The notes under the pieces: model-generated
What the model saw: only the letters and a program-made list of their open reading frames with translations
Told to the model about the DNA's origin: nothing
The model's database searches: none
Source of the DNA: an uncultured Porphyromonadaceae bacterium
Lineage (GTDB): Bacteria > Bacteroidota > Bacteroidia > Bacteroidales > Muribaculaceae
NCBI GenBank assembly: GCA_947176915.1
Contig: CAMWSM010000010.1
Span: 1 to 50,772 of the forward strand
Direction of reading: 5' to 3'
DNA: 50,772 nt
In this document: piece after piece, positions 16,293-26,171 of the stretch
How positions within the stretch are numbered: the stretch's first letter is position 1
Layout: each line of letters starts with the position of its first letter
Program-made: the position numbers and the translations under genes

Positions 16293-17423
16293 TTATATAT
16301 ACCATAGCTTTACGATCTCTTTTACAGTTCGCTCAACATTCCTCTTGGCATTGACAGGATTCATAGCTTCCGATAAACTGACCGGACCATTCACTATGGG
16401 GAAGATTGCCGTGAAGCCGCTTTTTTCCAAATCATTCAAATCCTCGTCTCTTATCATACCCCCAATAGCTACAACAGGAACACCGGCTTTTTCCGCACGA
16501 TTTAACACCCCCAACGGTGCTTTACCTGAGAGTGTCTGCCTGTCAAGACACCCCTCCCCGGTTATAACCAGGTCTGCCCCCTCAACCAAACTGTCAAATT
16601 TTATTCCGTCAAGCAACAGTTCTACTCCGCTTTTCAAAGAGGCGTCTAAAAATGCACGGAATGCAAAACCCATCCCTCCGGCAGCGCCTGCCCCGGATTC
16701 TTCTGAATAATCCTTTCCGGCATATTTCCTGACAATCTCTGAAAAATGACAAAAACCTTCCTCAAGAATCTCAACACTTTTCTCATCCGCTCCCTTTTGA
16801 GGACCAAACACCCGGCTTGCTCCTCTTTCTCCAAGCAAAGGATTATCTACATCGCAAGCCACCGTGAAGCGAGAATCCCTTAGCTCTTCCGCAACCCCGG
16901 AGTCATCTATTCGCGCAATTCCGGCTAACTCCTTTCCACCTCTGCCAATCTCCTCCCCTTTTTCATCTATAAATCGGAAACCTAATGCCTGCAGCATTCC
17001 GATCCCCCCGTCGTTTGTTGCACTCCCTCCTATCCCTATCATAAATTCCCTGCATCCCTGACGAATAGCGTCCATTATTATCTGACCCGTTCCGTAACTG
17101 CTCGTCTTCAACGGGTCTCTAAGAGAGGATGGAATTAGGGTCAAGCCGCTTGCCTCTGCCATTTCTATGACTGCAAGATGATCGCTAATGCCATATTTTG
17201 CTATAACCTTGTCCCCTAACGGACCCTCTACCTCGCAATATCTAAATTCCCCTCCTCGTTGTTTTACAATTGCATTTACCGTGCCCTCTCCCCCATCAGC
17301 TATCGCTACAATCTTTACCTCAGCCTCCGGAAAAACTGAATGCACTCCACGCTTTGCCGCCTCCCCTATCTCTCCGCTTCCTAATGAGCCCTTAAAGGAA
17401 TCACAAGCAATCACTATCTTCAT
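16293..17423 (-). CDS. glxK: Glycerate kinase, GK type 1
   Basis: 376 residues from the preferred ATG (three codons inside the longest frame, giving MKIVIACDSFKGSL). It phosphorylates D-glycerate to 2-phosphoglycerate (or the 3-isomer), feeding glycolysis. Signature stretches are IADGGEGTVNAIV, EMAEASGLTLIP, IGIGGSATNDGGIGMLQALG, and VITGEGCLDRQTLSGKAPLG. Length agrees with the family. It is a single gene on the minus strand facing away from valS, with no obvious glyoxylate-pathway neighbours here. Confidence 0.93.
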   Translation of the reverse strand: MKIVIACDSFKGSLGSGEIGEAAKRGVHSVFPEAEVKIVAIADGGEGTVNAIVKQRGGEFRYCEVEGPLGDKVIAKYGISDHLAVIEMAEASGLTLIPSSLRDPLKTSSYGTGQIIMDAIRQGCREFMIGIGGSATNDGGIGMLQALGFRFIDEKGEEIGRGGKELAGIARIDDSGVAEELRDSRFTVACDVDNPLLGERGASRVFGPQKGADEKSVEILEEGFCHFSEIVRKYAGKDYSEESGAGAAGGMGFAFRAFLDASLKSGVELLLDGIKFDSLVEGADLVITGEGCLDRQTLSGKAPLGVLNRAEKAGVPVVAIGGMIRDEDLNDLEKSGFTAIFPIVNGPVSLSEAMNPVNAKRNVERTVKEIVKLWYI

Positions 17424-17602
17424 ATTTTCCAAATATTTACCTGATTATTAGAAAGTCTCTGCCTCATCTTTTCTTCCATCATTCTTTTAATAACAGTTAA
17501 TTCTATAATCTATTAGAATTGGAAACTATAAAGAAGCCCGCATTTTACTTTCTTAGTCATATCTTTCTCCATTTTTGTTGCACAAAAATAATCTATTTTT
17601 TG

Positions 17603-17610
17603 TAATTTTG
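17603..17610 (+). promoter_or_regulatory. valS promoter -7 box
   Basis: TAATTTTG matches TAnnTTTG; the ATG lies 28 bp after it. The nearest TTTG (17574-17577) is 25 bp upstream, longer than the usual 19-21. Confidence 0.6.
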
Positions 17611-17637
17611 CGCCAAATTTAAAAATTCTCTTTTATC

Positions 17638-20262
17638 ATGAGCGAATTAGCTACTAAATACAATCCCGCTGAAGTGGAAGACAAATGGTATGCCTATTGG
17701 ATGGAACATGGGCTTTTCCACTCTGAACCGGACAATCGAGAACCTTTTTGCATCGTTATCCCGCCGCCAAATGTAACCGGCGTGCTCCACATGGGACACA
17801 TGCTTAATAATACTATACAGGATATCCTGACACGCCGCGCGCGCATGCAGGGCAAGAATGCACTGTGGGTGCCCGGCACTGACCATGCCGCAATCTCAAC
17901 GGAAGCAAAAGTCGTGGCTAAACTCGCTCAGGATGGCATAAAGAAAACAGATCTCTCCCGCGAGGAATTTCTGGACCATGCCTGGGACTGGACTCACAAA
18001 TATGGCGGCATAATCCTTCAGCAGCTCCGCAAGCTCGGCGCTTCCTGCGACTGGGAACGCACCGCCTTCACCATGGATGAGACACGCTCAAAGAGCGTGA
18101 TTCGCGTTTTCTGCGAACTTTTCAACCGCGGTCTCATCTATCGTGGCGTCCGTATGGTAAACTGGGACCCCAAAGCCCTTACCGCTCTATCAGATGAAGA
18201 GGTGATCTATAAGGAGGAGCAAAGTAAGCTCTTCTACCTGCGATATATGGTGGAAGGCGAAGAGGGAAAATATATCATCGTTGCCACAACCCGTCCGGAA
18301 ACTATCCTCGGCGACTCCGCAGTGTGTGTCAATCCTAACGATGAAAGATATACATGGCTTAAAGGCAAACGTGTTATAGTGCCTCTTGTGGGTCGTTCCG
18401 TCCCAATCATCATGGATGATTATGTGGAGATGGATTTCGGAACGGGATGCCTTAAAGTGACTCCCGCTCATGATGTCAACGACTATATGCTCGGCGATAA
18501 ATACGGTCTTGAATCAATCGACATTTTCAACGACAACGGCACCATCTCAGAAGCCGGAGGAATGTATGTCGGCATGGATCGTTTCGATGTTCGCAAGCAG
18601 ATTATGGTGGATCTTGACGCTGCTGGTCTTGTCGAGAAGGTGGAGGATTACGTAAACAAGGTAGGTCATTCGGAACGTACTGACGCTGTAATTGAGCCCA
18701 AACTCTCCATGCAGTGGTTCGTCAAGATGCAGGATCTTGCCGTGCCGGCTCTCGAAGCTGTGGAATCAGACAATATCAAGTTTGTGCCCACAAAATACAA
18801 AAACACCTACCGCTACTGGATGTCAAACATCAAGGACTGGTGTATTTCACGCCAGCTATGGTGGGGACATCAGATTCCGGCATGGTACCTTCCCACCGGA
18901 GGATATGTTGTAGCTGAGACCGAAGAAGAAGCTCTCCTTAAAGCCATTGAGAAAACCGGCAATCCCGAACTTACCCTCGCCGACCTTAAGCGAGATCCTG
19001 ACTGCCTTGACACTTGGTTCTCTTCCTGGCTATGGCCCATTTCTCTCTTCAACGGCATCCTTGAGCCGGACAATAAGGAGTTTAAGTATTACTATCCCAC
19101 CACCGACCTTGTTACAGCACCGGATATTATATTCTTCTGGGTGGCGCGTATGATTATCGCCGGCTATGCCTTCTGCGACAATAAGCCCTTCAACAACGTC
19201 TATTTTACAGGCATCGTTCGTGATAAGATTGGCAGAAAGATGTCGAAGTCTCTCGGAAACTCCCCCGATCCTCTTGAACTGATCGACAAATTTGGTGCAG
19301 ATGGTGTCCGTATGGGAATAATGCTTGCTGCTCCTGCCGGACATGACATAATGTATGATGACTCTCTCTGCGAGCAAGGACGTAATTTCTGTAATAAGAT
19401 ATGGAATGCTTTCCGCCTCGTAAAAGGCTGGGAAGTAGATCATGAAAAGCCACAGCCGGAAGCTTCACGCAGAGGTGTCGAGTGGTTTGACGCTGTCCTC
19501 AATAATTGTCTTGCCGAAGTGGAGGATCTCATGTCGAAATTCCGTATCTCCGAGGCTTTGATGGCAATCTACAAACTGTTCTGGGATGAGTTCTCTTCCT
19601 GGTATCTTGAAGTCATTAAACCTGCTTATGGCGCTCCAATGGATGGAGAGACCTACGATGCCACCCTGCGCTTCTTCGATACTCTCCTCCGTCTGCTCCA
19701 CCCCTTCATGCCATTTATTACAGAAGAACTTTGGCAACACCTCTACGAACGTAAAGATGGCGAGAGCATCATGACTTCCCAACTTCCGGAGGCCGGACAT
19801 TATGACGACGCAATAATCAACAGATTCGATATCCTCAAGCAAGTGATTGCCGGAATCCGCACTGTCCGCAAACAGAAACAGATTCCTCAGCGCGATGCTC
19901 TCAGCCTGCTGATTAAGGGTGAGCACAATTCCTCTCTTGACAGTATTCTGGAGAAGATGGGCAACCTTGATTCCATCAAACTTGTGGATGAGAAACCGGC
20001 AGCGGCTGCCTCCTTCATCGTTGACAAGACTGAGTACTGCATCCCCGTAACTGCAAATATCAACATTGAAGAGGAACTCAAAAAACTGAATGCCGATCTG
20101 GAATATCAGGAGAAATTCCTTGACTCCGTGCGCAAGAAACTTTCCAATGAGAAATTCGTGGCAAATGCGCCGGAGAAAGTAGTAGCTCTTGAACGCAAAA
20201 AAGAATCAGACGCTCTCCAGAAAATCGAAGCTATAAAAGCAGCGATCGCTGCACTCGCCTAA
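17638..20262 (+). CDS. valS: Valyl-tRNA synthetase (class I)
   Basis: 874 residues, normal length. It charges tRNA-Val. The class I signatures are present: HMGH at residues 51-54 within [15 protein letters not shown], and KMSKS at 534-538. The editing (CP1) domain contains the expected [19 protein letters not shown]-terminal coiled coil ([18 protein letters not shown] onwards) is typical of ValRS. It is a single gene with its own promoter and a very strong terminator. Confidence 0.96.
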   Translation: MSELATKYNPAEVEDKWYAYWMEHGLFHSEPDNREPFCIVIPPPNVTGVLHMGHMLNNTIQDILTRRARMQGKNALWVPGTDHAAISTEAKVVAKLAQDGIKKTDLSREEFLDHAWDWTHKYGGIILQQLRKLGASCDWERTAFTMDETRSKSVIRVFCELFNRGLIYRGVRMVNWDPKALTALSDEEVIYKEEQSKLFYLRYMVEGEEGKYIIVATTRPETILGDSAVCVNPNDERYTWLKGKRVIVPLVGRSVPIIMDDYVEMDFGTGCLKVTPAHDVNDYMLGDKYGLESIDIFNDNGTISEAGGMYVGMDRFDVRKQIMVDLDAAGLVEKVEDYVNKVGHSERTDAVIEPKLSMQWFVKMQDLAVPALEAVESDNIKFVPTKYKNTYRYWMSNIKDWCISRQLWWGHQIPAWYLPTGGYVVAETEEEALLKAIEKTGNPELTLADLKRDPDCLDTWFSSWLWPISLFNGILEPDNKEFKYYYPTTDLVTAPDIIFFWVARMIIAGYAFCDNKPFNNVYFTGIVRDKIGRKMSKSLGNSPDPLELIDKFGADGVRMGIMLAAPAGHDIMYDDSLCEQGRNFCNKIWNAFRLVKGWEVDHEKPQPEASRRGVEWFDAVLNNCLAEVEDLMSKFRISEALMAIYKLFWDEFSSWYLEVIKPAYGAPMDGETYDATLRFFDTLLRLLHPFMPFITEELWQHLYERKDGESIMTSQLPEAGHYDDAIINRFDILKQVIAGIRTVRKQKQIPQRDALSLLIKGEHNSSLDSILEKMGNLDSIKLVDEKPAAAASFIVDKTEYCIPVTANINIEEELKKLNADLEYQEKFLDSVRKKLSNEKFVANAPEKVVALERKKESDALQKIEAIKAAIAALA

Positions 20263-20273
20263 AACGGCTGCCA

Positions 20274-20310
20274 ATAGCCGGGTCAGTCCCCCTGACCCGG
20301 CTATTTTTTT
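20274..20310 (+). terminator. valS rho-independent terminator
   Basis: ATAGCCGGGTCAG and CTGACCCGGCTAT form a perfect 13-bp stem around TCCCC, followed by seven T residues. Confidence 0.92.
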
Positions 20311-20561
20311 ATACAACAAAAGCGCCGGGATACTTCGCGTATACCGGCACCGTAATATTCATGATGAAAGGTAGTTAGTATATGATATAATAACGACCTT
20401 TTCAGTCATTCATATTTTTACCTAACATTATTTTACACCGCTAAATTAACTAAAATTTTTTAATCATAAACTATATTTCCGTTTTTTTTTATCAAAAAAT
20501 TGCATTTTTTTGATTTTTCATCAAACCATTCCCCCTTTTTCATGTTATAATATCAGAAAAT
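20311..20561. other. Gene-free region before the RNA-like modules
   Basis: No coding sequence seen. A hairpin GCCGGGATAC/GTATACCGGC (20324-20348, one mismatch) is followed by TTCATGATGAAAGGTAGTTAG, which partly resembles the start of the two modules downstream and may be a third, decayed unit. The rest is AT-rich with long T and A runs. Confidence 0.4.
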
Positions 20562-20641
20562 CGTTTCATGATGTTAGGTTAGTTTGAAAAAGAATTAAGA
20601 AACGCGGTCGATGGGAATCGGGCGCGTTTTTGCTATTTTTT
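20562..20641 (+). ncRNA. Candidate small RNA module, copy 1
   Basis: A 68-nt core (20562-20629) starting CGTTTCATGATGTTAGGTTA ends in a hairpin: AAACGCGGTCGAT, loop GGGA, ATCGGGCGCGTTT (one mismatch), then T runs like a rho-independent terminator. It has no coding potential. It is preceded by a conserved TTTTTCATGTTATA block rather than the usual TAnnTTTG box. The second copy lies 168 bp downstream at about 96% identity. The orientation is taken from the T tract; the hairpin may also serve the convergent gene. Not assignable to an RNA family from memory. Confidence 0.5.
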
Positions 20642-20729
20642 CTCCGTAAAAGAAAATGCTAATTTTTTGAAAAAAATTTTTCTCTCCCATCAAACCTTTT
20701 TTGATCTTTCATGTTATATAGGTATAAAA

Positions 20730-20798
20730 CGTTTCATGATGTTAGGTTAGTTTGAAAAAAGAATTAAGAAACGCGGTCGATGGGAATCGATCGCGTTT
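20730..20798 (+). ncRNA. Candidate small RNA module, copy 2
   Basis: 69 nt matching copy 1 except for one extra A and two substitutions in the hairpin (GG to AT). The changes improve pairing: AAACGCGGTCGAT now pairs fully with ATCGATCGCGTTT using one G-T wobble, around the same GGGA loop. The upstream CATGTTATA block is also kept. Tail CTGTTTTAT is a weaker terminator. The hairpin may double as the terminator of the SpmAB gene, whose stop is 25 bp away on the other strand. Confidence 0.5.
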
Positions 20799-20823
20799 CT
20801 GTTTTATATGGGTTTTAGGAATT

Positions 20824-22053
20824 TTATCCGAAAAAGAAATAAGCCACTACCACTGCCGCTACCGCTCCTGTCAGATCGGCAAGAAGAGCATATCCTGCTG
20901 CATATCGTGTTTTCATCACGCCCACGCTCCCGAAGTAGACGGCAAGAATATAAAAGGTGGTGTCTGTTGAACCTCTCACCGCTGCAGCCACACGGCTCAC
21001 AAAGGCATCCGCGCCATTCTCTTTCATCACATCAAGCATCATCGCACAAGATCCGCTTCCACTCAATGGTTTCATCAGCATAGTCGGCAACGCTCCGACC
21101 CAGCGCGTATCAAGTCCGAGAGCTCCAATCCCGGTTTCCACCCATCCCGTGAAAGCATCAAGCGCCCCGGAAGCCCTGAACATGCCGATTGCCACCAAGA
21201 TTGCCACCAAGTAAGGAATTATCATCACTGCCGTCTTGAATCCCTCCTTTGCTCCCTCTATGAAGGTGTCGTAAACATTGATTCTTTTTCTAACCCCGGA
21301 AATAATAAAGGCGATTATCACACAGAAGAGAATTACATTGGCTGCGAAGGTGGAATACAATTCCATCTTATCTGCCGGCAATCGCGAAAAGAGCCAGACC
21401 ACCAAAGCCACTGCTCCCCCTATTCCGGCAAGCCAACTCCATAACACACCATCCATCTTTATTCGCTGTTTTATACACAGCGCCACAAGTCCTACTATTG
21501 TGGCTATTGCGGTGGCTATCAATATGGGGATAAAAATATCAGTTGGATTGGCTGCACCCCCCTGCGCCCTATACATCATTATGCTTATGGGTATAAGGCA
21601 CAGTCCCGAGGAATTGAGCACAAGAAACATTATCATCGCATCCGTAGCAGTATCTTTCTCCTTATTCAGACTTTGCATCTCCTGCATGGCACGCAATCCC
21701 ATTGGAGTAGCCGCATTATCAAGACCAAGCATATTTGCCGATATGTTCATAAATATCGCTCCCATTGCCGGATGTCCTTTCGGTATTCCCGGAAATAAGC
21801 GTGAGAAAAAGGGACTTATCAATCTGCCGAAAAACTCTATGACTCCTCCTCTTTCACCTATTTTCATAATCCCGAGCCACAGGGTCAGGACACCGGTCAG
21901 CCCCAGGGAGATCTCAAAAGCAAATGCCGCCTGGCTGAAAGAGGAGTTCATTATATCACTCCAGACGGCGAGGTCGCCATAAAATATGGTGCGCCCCGCC
22001 GCCATGAGGAATGCGATTGCAAAAAATGCAATCCAGATCCAGTTTAATACCAT
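20824..22053 (-). CDS. SpmA-SpmB fusion, nucleoside-recognition-domain membrane protein
   Basis: 409 residues with about ten hydrophobic spans. The N-terminal half resembles spore maturation protein A (GGVIEFFGRLISPFFSRLFP, NISANMLGLDNAATPMGLRA) and the C-terminal half SpmB (GFKTAVMIIPYLVAILVAIG, LPTMLMKPLSGSGSCAMMLD, GSTDTTFYILAVYFGSVG). Both halves carry Gate/nucleoside-recognition domains. Fusion of SpmA and SpmB into one chain is usual in Bacteroidetes, which do not sporulate; the transported substrate is unknown. It starts 12 bp after trpS, so it is probably co-transcribed with it. Confidence 0.9.
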   Translation of the reverse strand: MVLNWIWIAFFAIAFLMAAGRTIFYGDLAVWSDIMNSSFSQAAFAFEISLGLTGVLTLWLGIMKIGERGGVIEFFGRLISPFFSRLFPGIPKGHPAMGAIFMNISANMLGLDNAATPMGLRAMQEMQSLNKEKDTATDAMIMFLVLNSSGLCLIPISIMMYRAQGGAANPTDIFIPILIATAIATIVGLVALCIKQRIKMDGVLWSWLAGIGGAVALVVWLFSRLPADKMELYSTFAANVILFCVIIAFIISGVRKRINVYDTFIEGAKEGFKTAVMIIPYLVAILVAIGMFRASGALDAFTGWVETGIGALGLDTRWVGALPTMLMKPLSGSGSCAMMLDVMKENGADAFVSRVAAAVRGSTDTTFYILAVYFGSVGVMKTRYAAGYALLADLTGAVAAVVVAYFFFG

Positions 22054-22065
22054 CTGTCGACTTAA

Positions 22066-23151
22066 TTACTTCTTGAATCGTAACGCCTGCTCCTTTATCA
22101 GATTTTCATCTGAAAAATAATTTATCTTCATGGCAGCCCTGACTTCTTCAAGGGTTCTTGCTGCCACTTCACGCGCACGCTCGGAGCCTTCCTTCAGAAT
22201 ACGGTAAACCATAGGGATATCCTGTTCAAACTCTTTTCTGCGTTCCCTGATTGGAGCAAGGGTCTCCTCAAGGACACTGTTCAAAAGTTTCTTCACCGTG
22301 CCGTCTCCAACTCCGCCTCGCGTATAGTGAGCTTTCAAAGCATCCAGATTCTCATAATCCGGAAGATAACGGCGTATATGCTCGTCATTGGAGAAAGCAT
22401 CCAGATATATGAACGGACAATTACCCTCAAGATGTCCCGGAGAGTCGATTGTAAGATGCTCCGGGTCAGTATACATGCTGTTCACCTTCTTCTTGACCTC
22501 TTTAGGAGTATCGCTAAGATAGATGCAGTTGCCGAGTGATTTGCTCATCTTGGCTTTTCCGTCAGTGCCGGGAAGACGCATGCACGCCGCATTGTCCGGA
22601 AGAAGAATCTCGGGTTCCACAAGTGTGGGCCCGTAAATGTGATTGAAACGATTCACGATTTCCCTTGTCAACTCAATCATTGGAGCCTGATCCTCTCCGA
22701 CTGGCACGGTGGTGGCTTTAAAAGCTGTAATGTCGGATGCCTGACTTACCGGATAGCAGAAAAAGCCTACCGGAATTGACTGCTCGAAATTCCTCATCTT
22801 TATCTCTGTTTTCACTGTGGGATTTCGTTGCACACGGCTCACTGTTACAAGATTCATGTAGTAGAACGCCAATTCACAAAGTTCAGGCACCTGACTCTGG
22901 ATAAAGATTGTGGATTTCGCAGGATCTATTCCCACTGAAAGATAATCAAGCGCCACCTCTATTATATTTTGGCGAACTTTCTCCGGATTATCTGCATTAT
23001 CTGTCAATGCCTGAGCATCAGCTATCATTATGAAGATTTTGTCAAACTCTCCGGAATTTTGCAATTCCACTCTTCTTTTCAGCGAACCGACATAATGCCC
23101 GAGATGAAGTTTTCCGGTAGGGCGGTCCCCCGTAAGGATTATCTTTTCCAT
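22066..23151 (-). CDS. trpS: Tryptophanyl-tRNA synthetase (class I)
   Basis: 361 residues starting at the ATG that gives [19 protein letters not shown]; the frame extends 21 codons further upstream but that extension is not synthetase-like. HLGH (16-19) is the HIGH motif and KMSKS is at 201-205 within [11 protein letters not shown]. It charges tRNA-Trp. A -7 box at 23241-23248 gives a leader of about 85 nt with no obvious Trp codons or attenuator. First gene of an operon with the SpmAB fusion. Confidence 0.95.
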   Translation of the reverse strand: MEKIILTGDRPTGKLHLGHYVGSLKRRVELQNSGEFDKIFIMIADAQALTDNADNPEKVRQNIIEVALDYLSVGIDPAKSTIFIQSQVPELCELAFYYMNLVTVSRVQRNPTVKTEIKMRNFEQSIPVGFFCYPVSQASDITAFKATTVPVGEDQAPMIELTREIVNRFNHIYGPTLVEPEILLPDNAACMRLPGTDGKAKMSKSLGNCIYLSDTPKEVKKKVNSMYTDPEHLTIDSPGHLEGNCPFIYLDAFSNDEHIRRYLPDYENLDALKAHYTRGGVGDGTVKKLLNSVLEETLAPIRERRKEFEQDIPMVYRILKEGSERAREVAARTLEEVRAAMKINYFSDENLIKEQALRFKK

Positions 23152-23240
23152 TTTTATCTTATTTTTATTTAATTTCTTCAGATTAATGCAAGGTGGCAGC
23201 GGAAAATTTCCCAATTATTTATCTTCCTTGCTTTAATATG

Positions 23241-23248
23241 CAAAGTTA
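23241..23248 (-). promoter_or_regulatory. trpS promoter -7 box
   Basis: On the minus strand TAACTTTG, matching TAnnTTTG. It is 47 bp from the divergent box at 23295, so the two promoters sit back to back. Confidence 0.55.
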
Positions 23249-23294
23249 ATAAATAATTATTGAATCTTCGGCATCTCTCAAAAAAACCATCTCC

Positions 23295-23302
23295 TATCTT
23301 TG
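23295..23302 (+). promoter_or_regulatory. Former bioB promoter -7 box
   Basis: TATCTTTG matches TAnnTTTG. It precedes the bioB remnant by about 70 bp and is the only clear promoter before the TonB receptor and HMA genes. Confidence 0.5.
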
Positions 23303-23371
23303 AAGAATACTGAAAAGTTAGAAGCAGTTTTCATATATAAAAAATATATATTAATTTTACTGAAAAATTCA

Positions 23372-23654
23372 ATGATGCTTAAAGAAGAAATAGATGGTCT
23401 TGCCGATCGAGTGATAAATTCCGGTGAAGGAGTAAGTCGTGAGGAGGCTTTGAATCTGATGAAGGTCAGCGATCTCAAAGCCCTGTGCGACGCTGCCGAT
23501 CGGATTTGCAAAGCCTTTCATTCCAATAGATTTGACTCATTTCACAGGGGGAATCAATGGCGCAATAATGGGCGACATGCTGACAACTGTCGGAAACACA
23601 GTCAAGGAAGACCTTGATATGCTCCGCAAACTCAATCTTGAAATAGATGGTTAA
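23372..23654 (+). pseudogene. bioB: Biotin synthase reduced to its two ends
   Basis: The first ~53 codons read like the start of BioB (VSREEALNLMKVSDLKALCD, AADRICKAFHSNRFD). The rest of the frame is nonsense, but a different frame from about 23543 gives FTGGINGAIMGDMLTTVGN and TVKEDLDMLRKLNLEIDG, the usual BioB C-terminus. The radical-SAM core with the CxxxCxxC cluster and the [2Fe-2S] ligands is gone. So about 220 residues were deleted and the junction is out of frame. The terminal TAA (23652-23654) overlaps the start of the TonB receptor gene. Confidence 0.8.
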
Positions 23655-25731
23655 CAAATATTTTATCTTTGCATTTGCCTTTCTCCTGGCATCATATAAA
23701 GGGAGTGAGAGTTTGGCCCTCTCTCGCTCCCCGCTATCCGCTCAACAGAATCAGACTCTGCAAAAACCCCTAAAGGAATTACCGGATACAGCCTTCTCAC
23801 AAGATCTGGAAGAGATGGTGCTTACCCAAAAGAAAAAGGGGACTATAAAAACTTTTGGAGTCGAAAATAATTTCCTGATTAATCAGACGGAGCTTTGCCG
23901 GGCTGCCTGCTGCAATTTAGGAGAAAGTTTCACGACTTCTCCTTCCGTAGACGTAAGTTATTCCGATGCCGCCACCGGAGCTCGTCAGATCAAACTTCTC
24001 GGACTTAACGGCACATACGTACAGATGCTTACAGAGTCGATGCCTGCTTTTCGGGGAGCTGCCTCTCCATACGGCTTCAGATATGTGCCCGGTCCCTGGA
24101 TGAAGAATATATCGGTTTCTAAAGGGAGCAGCACTGTCAAAAACGGTTATGAATCAATAACGGGCCAGATCAACATAGAGTATCTTAAGCCTCAGGATGA
24201 ACAGGGGTTCACGGCTAATGCCTATTTTGATTCCGATCTGAAACTTGAGCTGAATGCTGAGGGTAATATTCACATCAAGGAGGGGTTGACAACGGAATTG
24301 CTTGCTCACTTCGAAGACCGTTTCGGAGTTCATGATGGAAACGAAGATGGTTTTGCGGATATGCCTGCCATACGTCAGATAAACCTTAATAACCGTTGGC
24401 AATGGCGTACGGGAAGATATATTTTTCATGGAGGACTCTCTTTGATTAATGAAAAGAGTAAAGCCGGGCAAATTTCATCTCATAATCATTCAGGTTCGGA
24501 CCAAACAGATCCATTCCTGATAAATCTCTCCACCCTCCGATATGAAGGATACATGAAACATGCCTATATTTTTGATCCTGATCGCAACGGAAATCTGGCA
24601 TTTATAGGAACTCTCAATATGCACCGTCTTGATGCCTCTTTCGGAAGGAAAGGCTACGATGTAAATGAGAAAGGAGCTTACGCTCAGCTGATGTATGAGA
24701 CTGACTTAGGAGAACTGCATAATCTCTCTGCAGGTCTCAGCTTTAATTATGACTATCTCGGGCAAAACGTGAAGACAAATCATAACCCTGATGAAGCCCC
24801 TGAGAATATCAGAGAAAGTGAAGCGGTTGCCGGTGCTTATGCCCAATATACTTTCACACATAGCGAGAAGCTTATTCTTATGGCAGGGTTTCGGGGAGAT
24901 TACAGCAGTAGATATAAATGGTTTGCAACTCCGAGATTCAACGTCAAATATACTCCGATCGAATTTCATAACTTCCGAATATCCATAGGGAAAGGATACC
25001 GTACTGTTCACCCTTGGGCTGAATATAATAATCTTCTTGCTTCCGGGAGAACAATGATAGTGGAACAACTGAAACAGGAAGAAGCATGGAACTATGGAAT
25101 ATCTGCTGATTTTACGAAATACTTCGGTAGTCATAAAATGATTTTTAATGTCGAATACTTCTACACTCATTTTAAATCACAAGCGGTTGTCGACTACGAC
25201 ACTCCCGGAGTTCTTACGATCTCTCAGTTGAACGGTAAGTCATATTCTCACACCCTACAGGCGGATCTCACATGGGAATCCCCGTTCGGACTTTCTCTCA
25301 CAGGAGCCTACAGGCTCAATGATGTTAAATCAACATACTCCGGAGAGCTCCTTGAAAAACCCCTTACCAACCGTTATAAGGCACTAATCACCGCTTCCTA
25401 TTCAACACCTCTGGAATTATGGCAATTTGATATAACATTCCAGATGAATGGCGGCGGAAGGCTGCCGACACCTTACGAATTACCGGATGGAAATATGAGT
25501 TGGGGCCCCCGGTTCAAAGCGTTTCCACAACTGAATTTACAGGTTACCCGTTGGTTCCGAAATTTTTCCATCTATGCCGGGGGTGAGAATCTAACGAATT
25601 TCAAACAAAAGAACCCTGTAGTATGGAGCAGTGACCCTTGGACCCCCTATTTTGATCCTACCACTGTGTGGGCACCTATCCACGGAGCAATGGCTTATAT
25701 AGGGATTCGACTCAACTTCGGACGACTTTAA
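23647..25731 (+). CDS. TonB-dependent receptor, metal-associated type
   Basis: 694 residues: signal peptide (about 1-25), plug domain (about 75-190, with RAACCNLGESFTTSPSVDV, QIKLLGLNGTYVQMLTE, ISVSKGSSTVKNGYESITGQ), and a beta-barrel ending in a typical aromatic-rich strand (YIGIRLNFGRL). The ACCNLxESF plug type is one I associate with receptors encoded beside HMA-domain proteins, as here, which suggests import of a transition metal, probably copper; this is inference. The gene overlaps the bioB remnant by 8 bp and probably depends on the old bioB promoter. The HMA gene follows 53 bp later. Confidence 0.9.
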   Translation: MVNKYFIFAFAFLLASYKGSESLALSRSPLSAQQNQTLQKPLKELPDTAFSQDLEEMVLTQKKKGTIKTFGVENNFLINQTELCRAACCNLGESFTTSPSVDVSYSDAATGARQIKLLGLNGTYVQMLTESMPAFRGAASPYGFRYVPGPWMKNISVSKGSSTVKNGYESITGQINIEYLKPQDEQGFTANAYFDSDLKLELNAEGNIHIKEGLTTELLAHFEDRFGVHDGNEDGFADMPAIRQINLNNRWQWRTGRYIFHGGLSLINEKSKAGQISSHNHSGSDQTDPFLINLSTLRYEGYMKHAYIFDPDRNGNLAFIGTLNMHRLDASFGRKGYDVNEKGAYAQLMYETDLGELHNLSAGLSFNYDYLGQNVKTNHNPDEAPENIRESEAVAGAYAQYTFTHSEKLILMAGFRGDYSSRYKWFATPRFNVKYTPIEFHNFRISIGKGYRTVHPWAEYNNLLASGRTMIVEQLKQEEAWNYGISADFTKYFGSHKMIFNVEYFYTHFKSQAVVDYDTPGVLTISQLNGKSYSHTLQADLTWESPFGLSLTGAYRLNDVKSTYSGELLEKPLTNRYKALITASYSTPLELWQFDITFQMNGGGRLPTPYELPDGNMSWGPRFKAFPQLNLQVTRWFRNFSIYAGGENLTNFKQKNPVVWSSDPWTPYFDPTTVWAPIHGAMAYIGIRLNFGRL

Positions 25732-25784
25732 CGGTTACCGTTCAGATAACATCAATAATTTAAATATCATATAATTCCTCAAAA

Positions 25785-26105
25785 ATGAAAAAGAAATTTT
25801 TACTCTCGTTAGCGTGTATGTTCGTCCTGACATGCACCGCCAAAGATCTGAAAACTCTGCGTGTAACGACTCAACCTCCTATGACATGTGTCAACTGCGA
25901 AAATAAAATAAAGAAGAATATCCGCTTTGAAAAAGGGGTTAAAGAGATTTCCACCGATCTTAAGGGTCAGGTTGTAACTATCATTTATGATGCGGATAAG
26001 ACCGACACCGATAAGATAGTAAAGGCTTTCGATAAAATAAAATATAAGGTAACTGTGCTCAAAGAACAGGCACCTGACGAATGCGGCACTAAAGAGGAAA
26101 ACTGA
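25785..26105 (+). CDS. Secreted heavy-metal-associated (HMA) domain protein
   Basis: 106 residues: signal peptide (possible lipobox at Cys17), then one HMA fold (about 22-95) with the metal-binding loop MTCVNCENKI (Cys35 and Cys38). Such domains carry Cu(I) or similar soft metals. With an export signal it should sit in the periplasm, where it could accept metal delivered by the TonB receptor encoded just upstream. The DECGTKEEN tail adds a third cysteine. No transporter ATPase or metal regulator is adjacent, so the role is inferred from the pair. Confidence 0.87.
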   Translation: MKKKFLLSLACMFVLTCTAKDLKTLRVTTQPPMTCVNCENKIKKNIRFEKGVKEISTDLKGQVVTIIYDADKTDTDKIVKAFDKIKYKVTVLKEQAPDECGTKEEN

Positions 26106-26171
26106 ACCGAAATATTTCCATAAACCATTTCTCGCCCTTATTTGTTATAATTTTTAGCAAATTAAGTTAAA

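Noticed and set aside
23152-23235. Trp attenuator in the trpS leader
   Set aside because: No run of Trp codons and no alternative hairpins seen.
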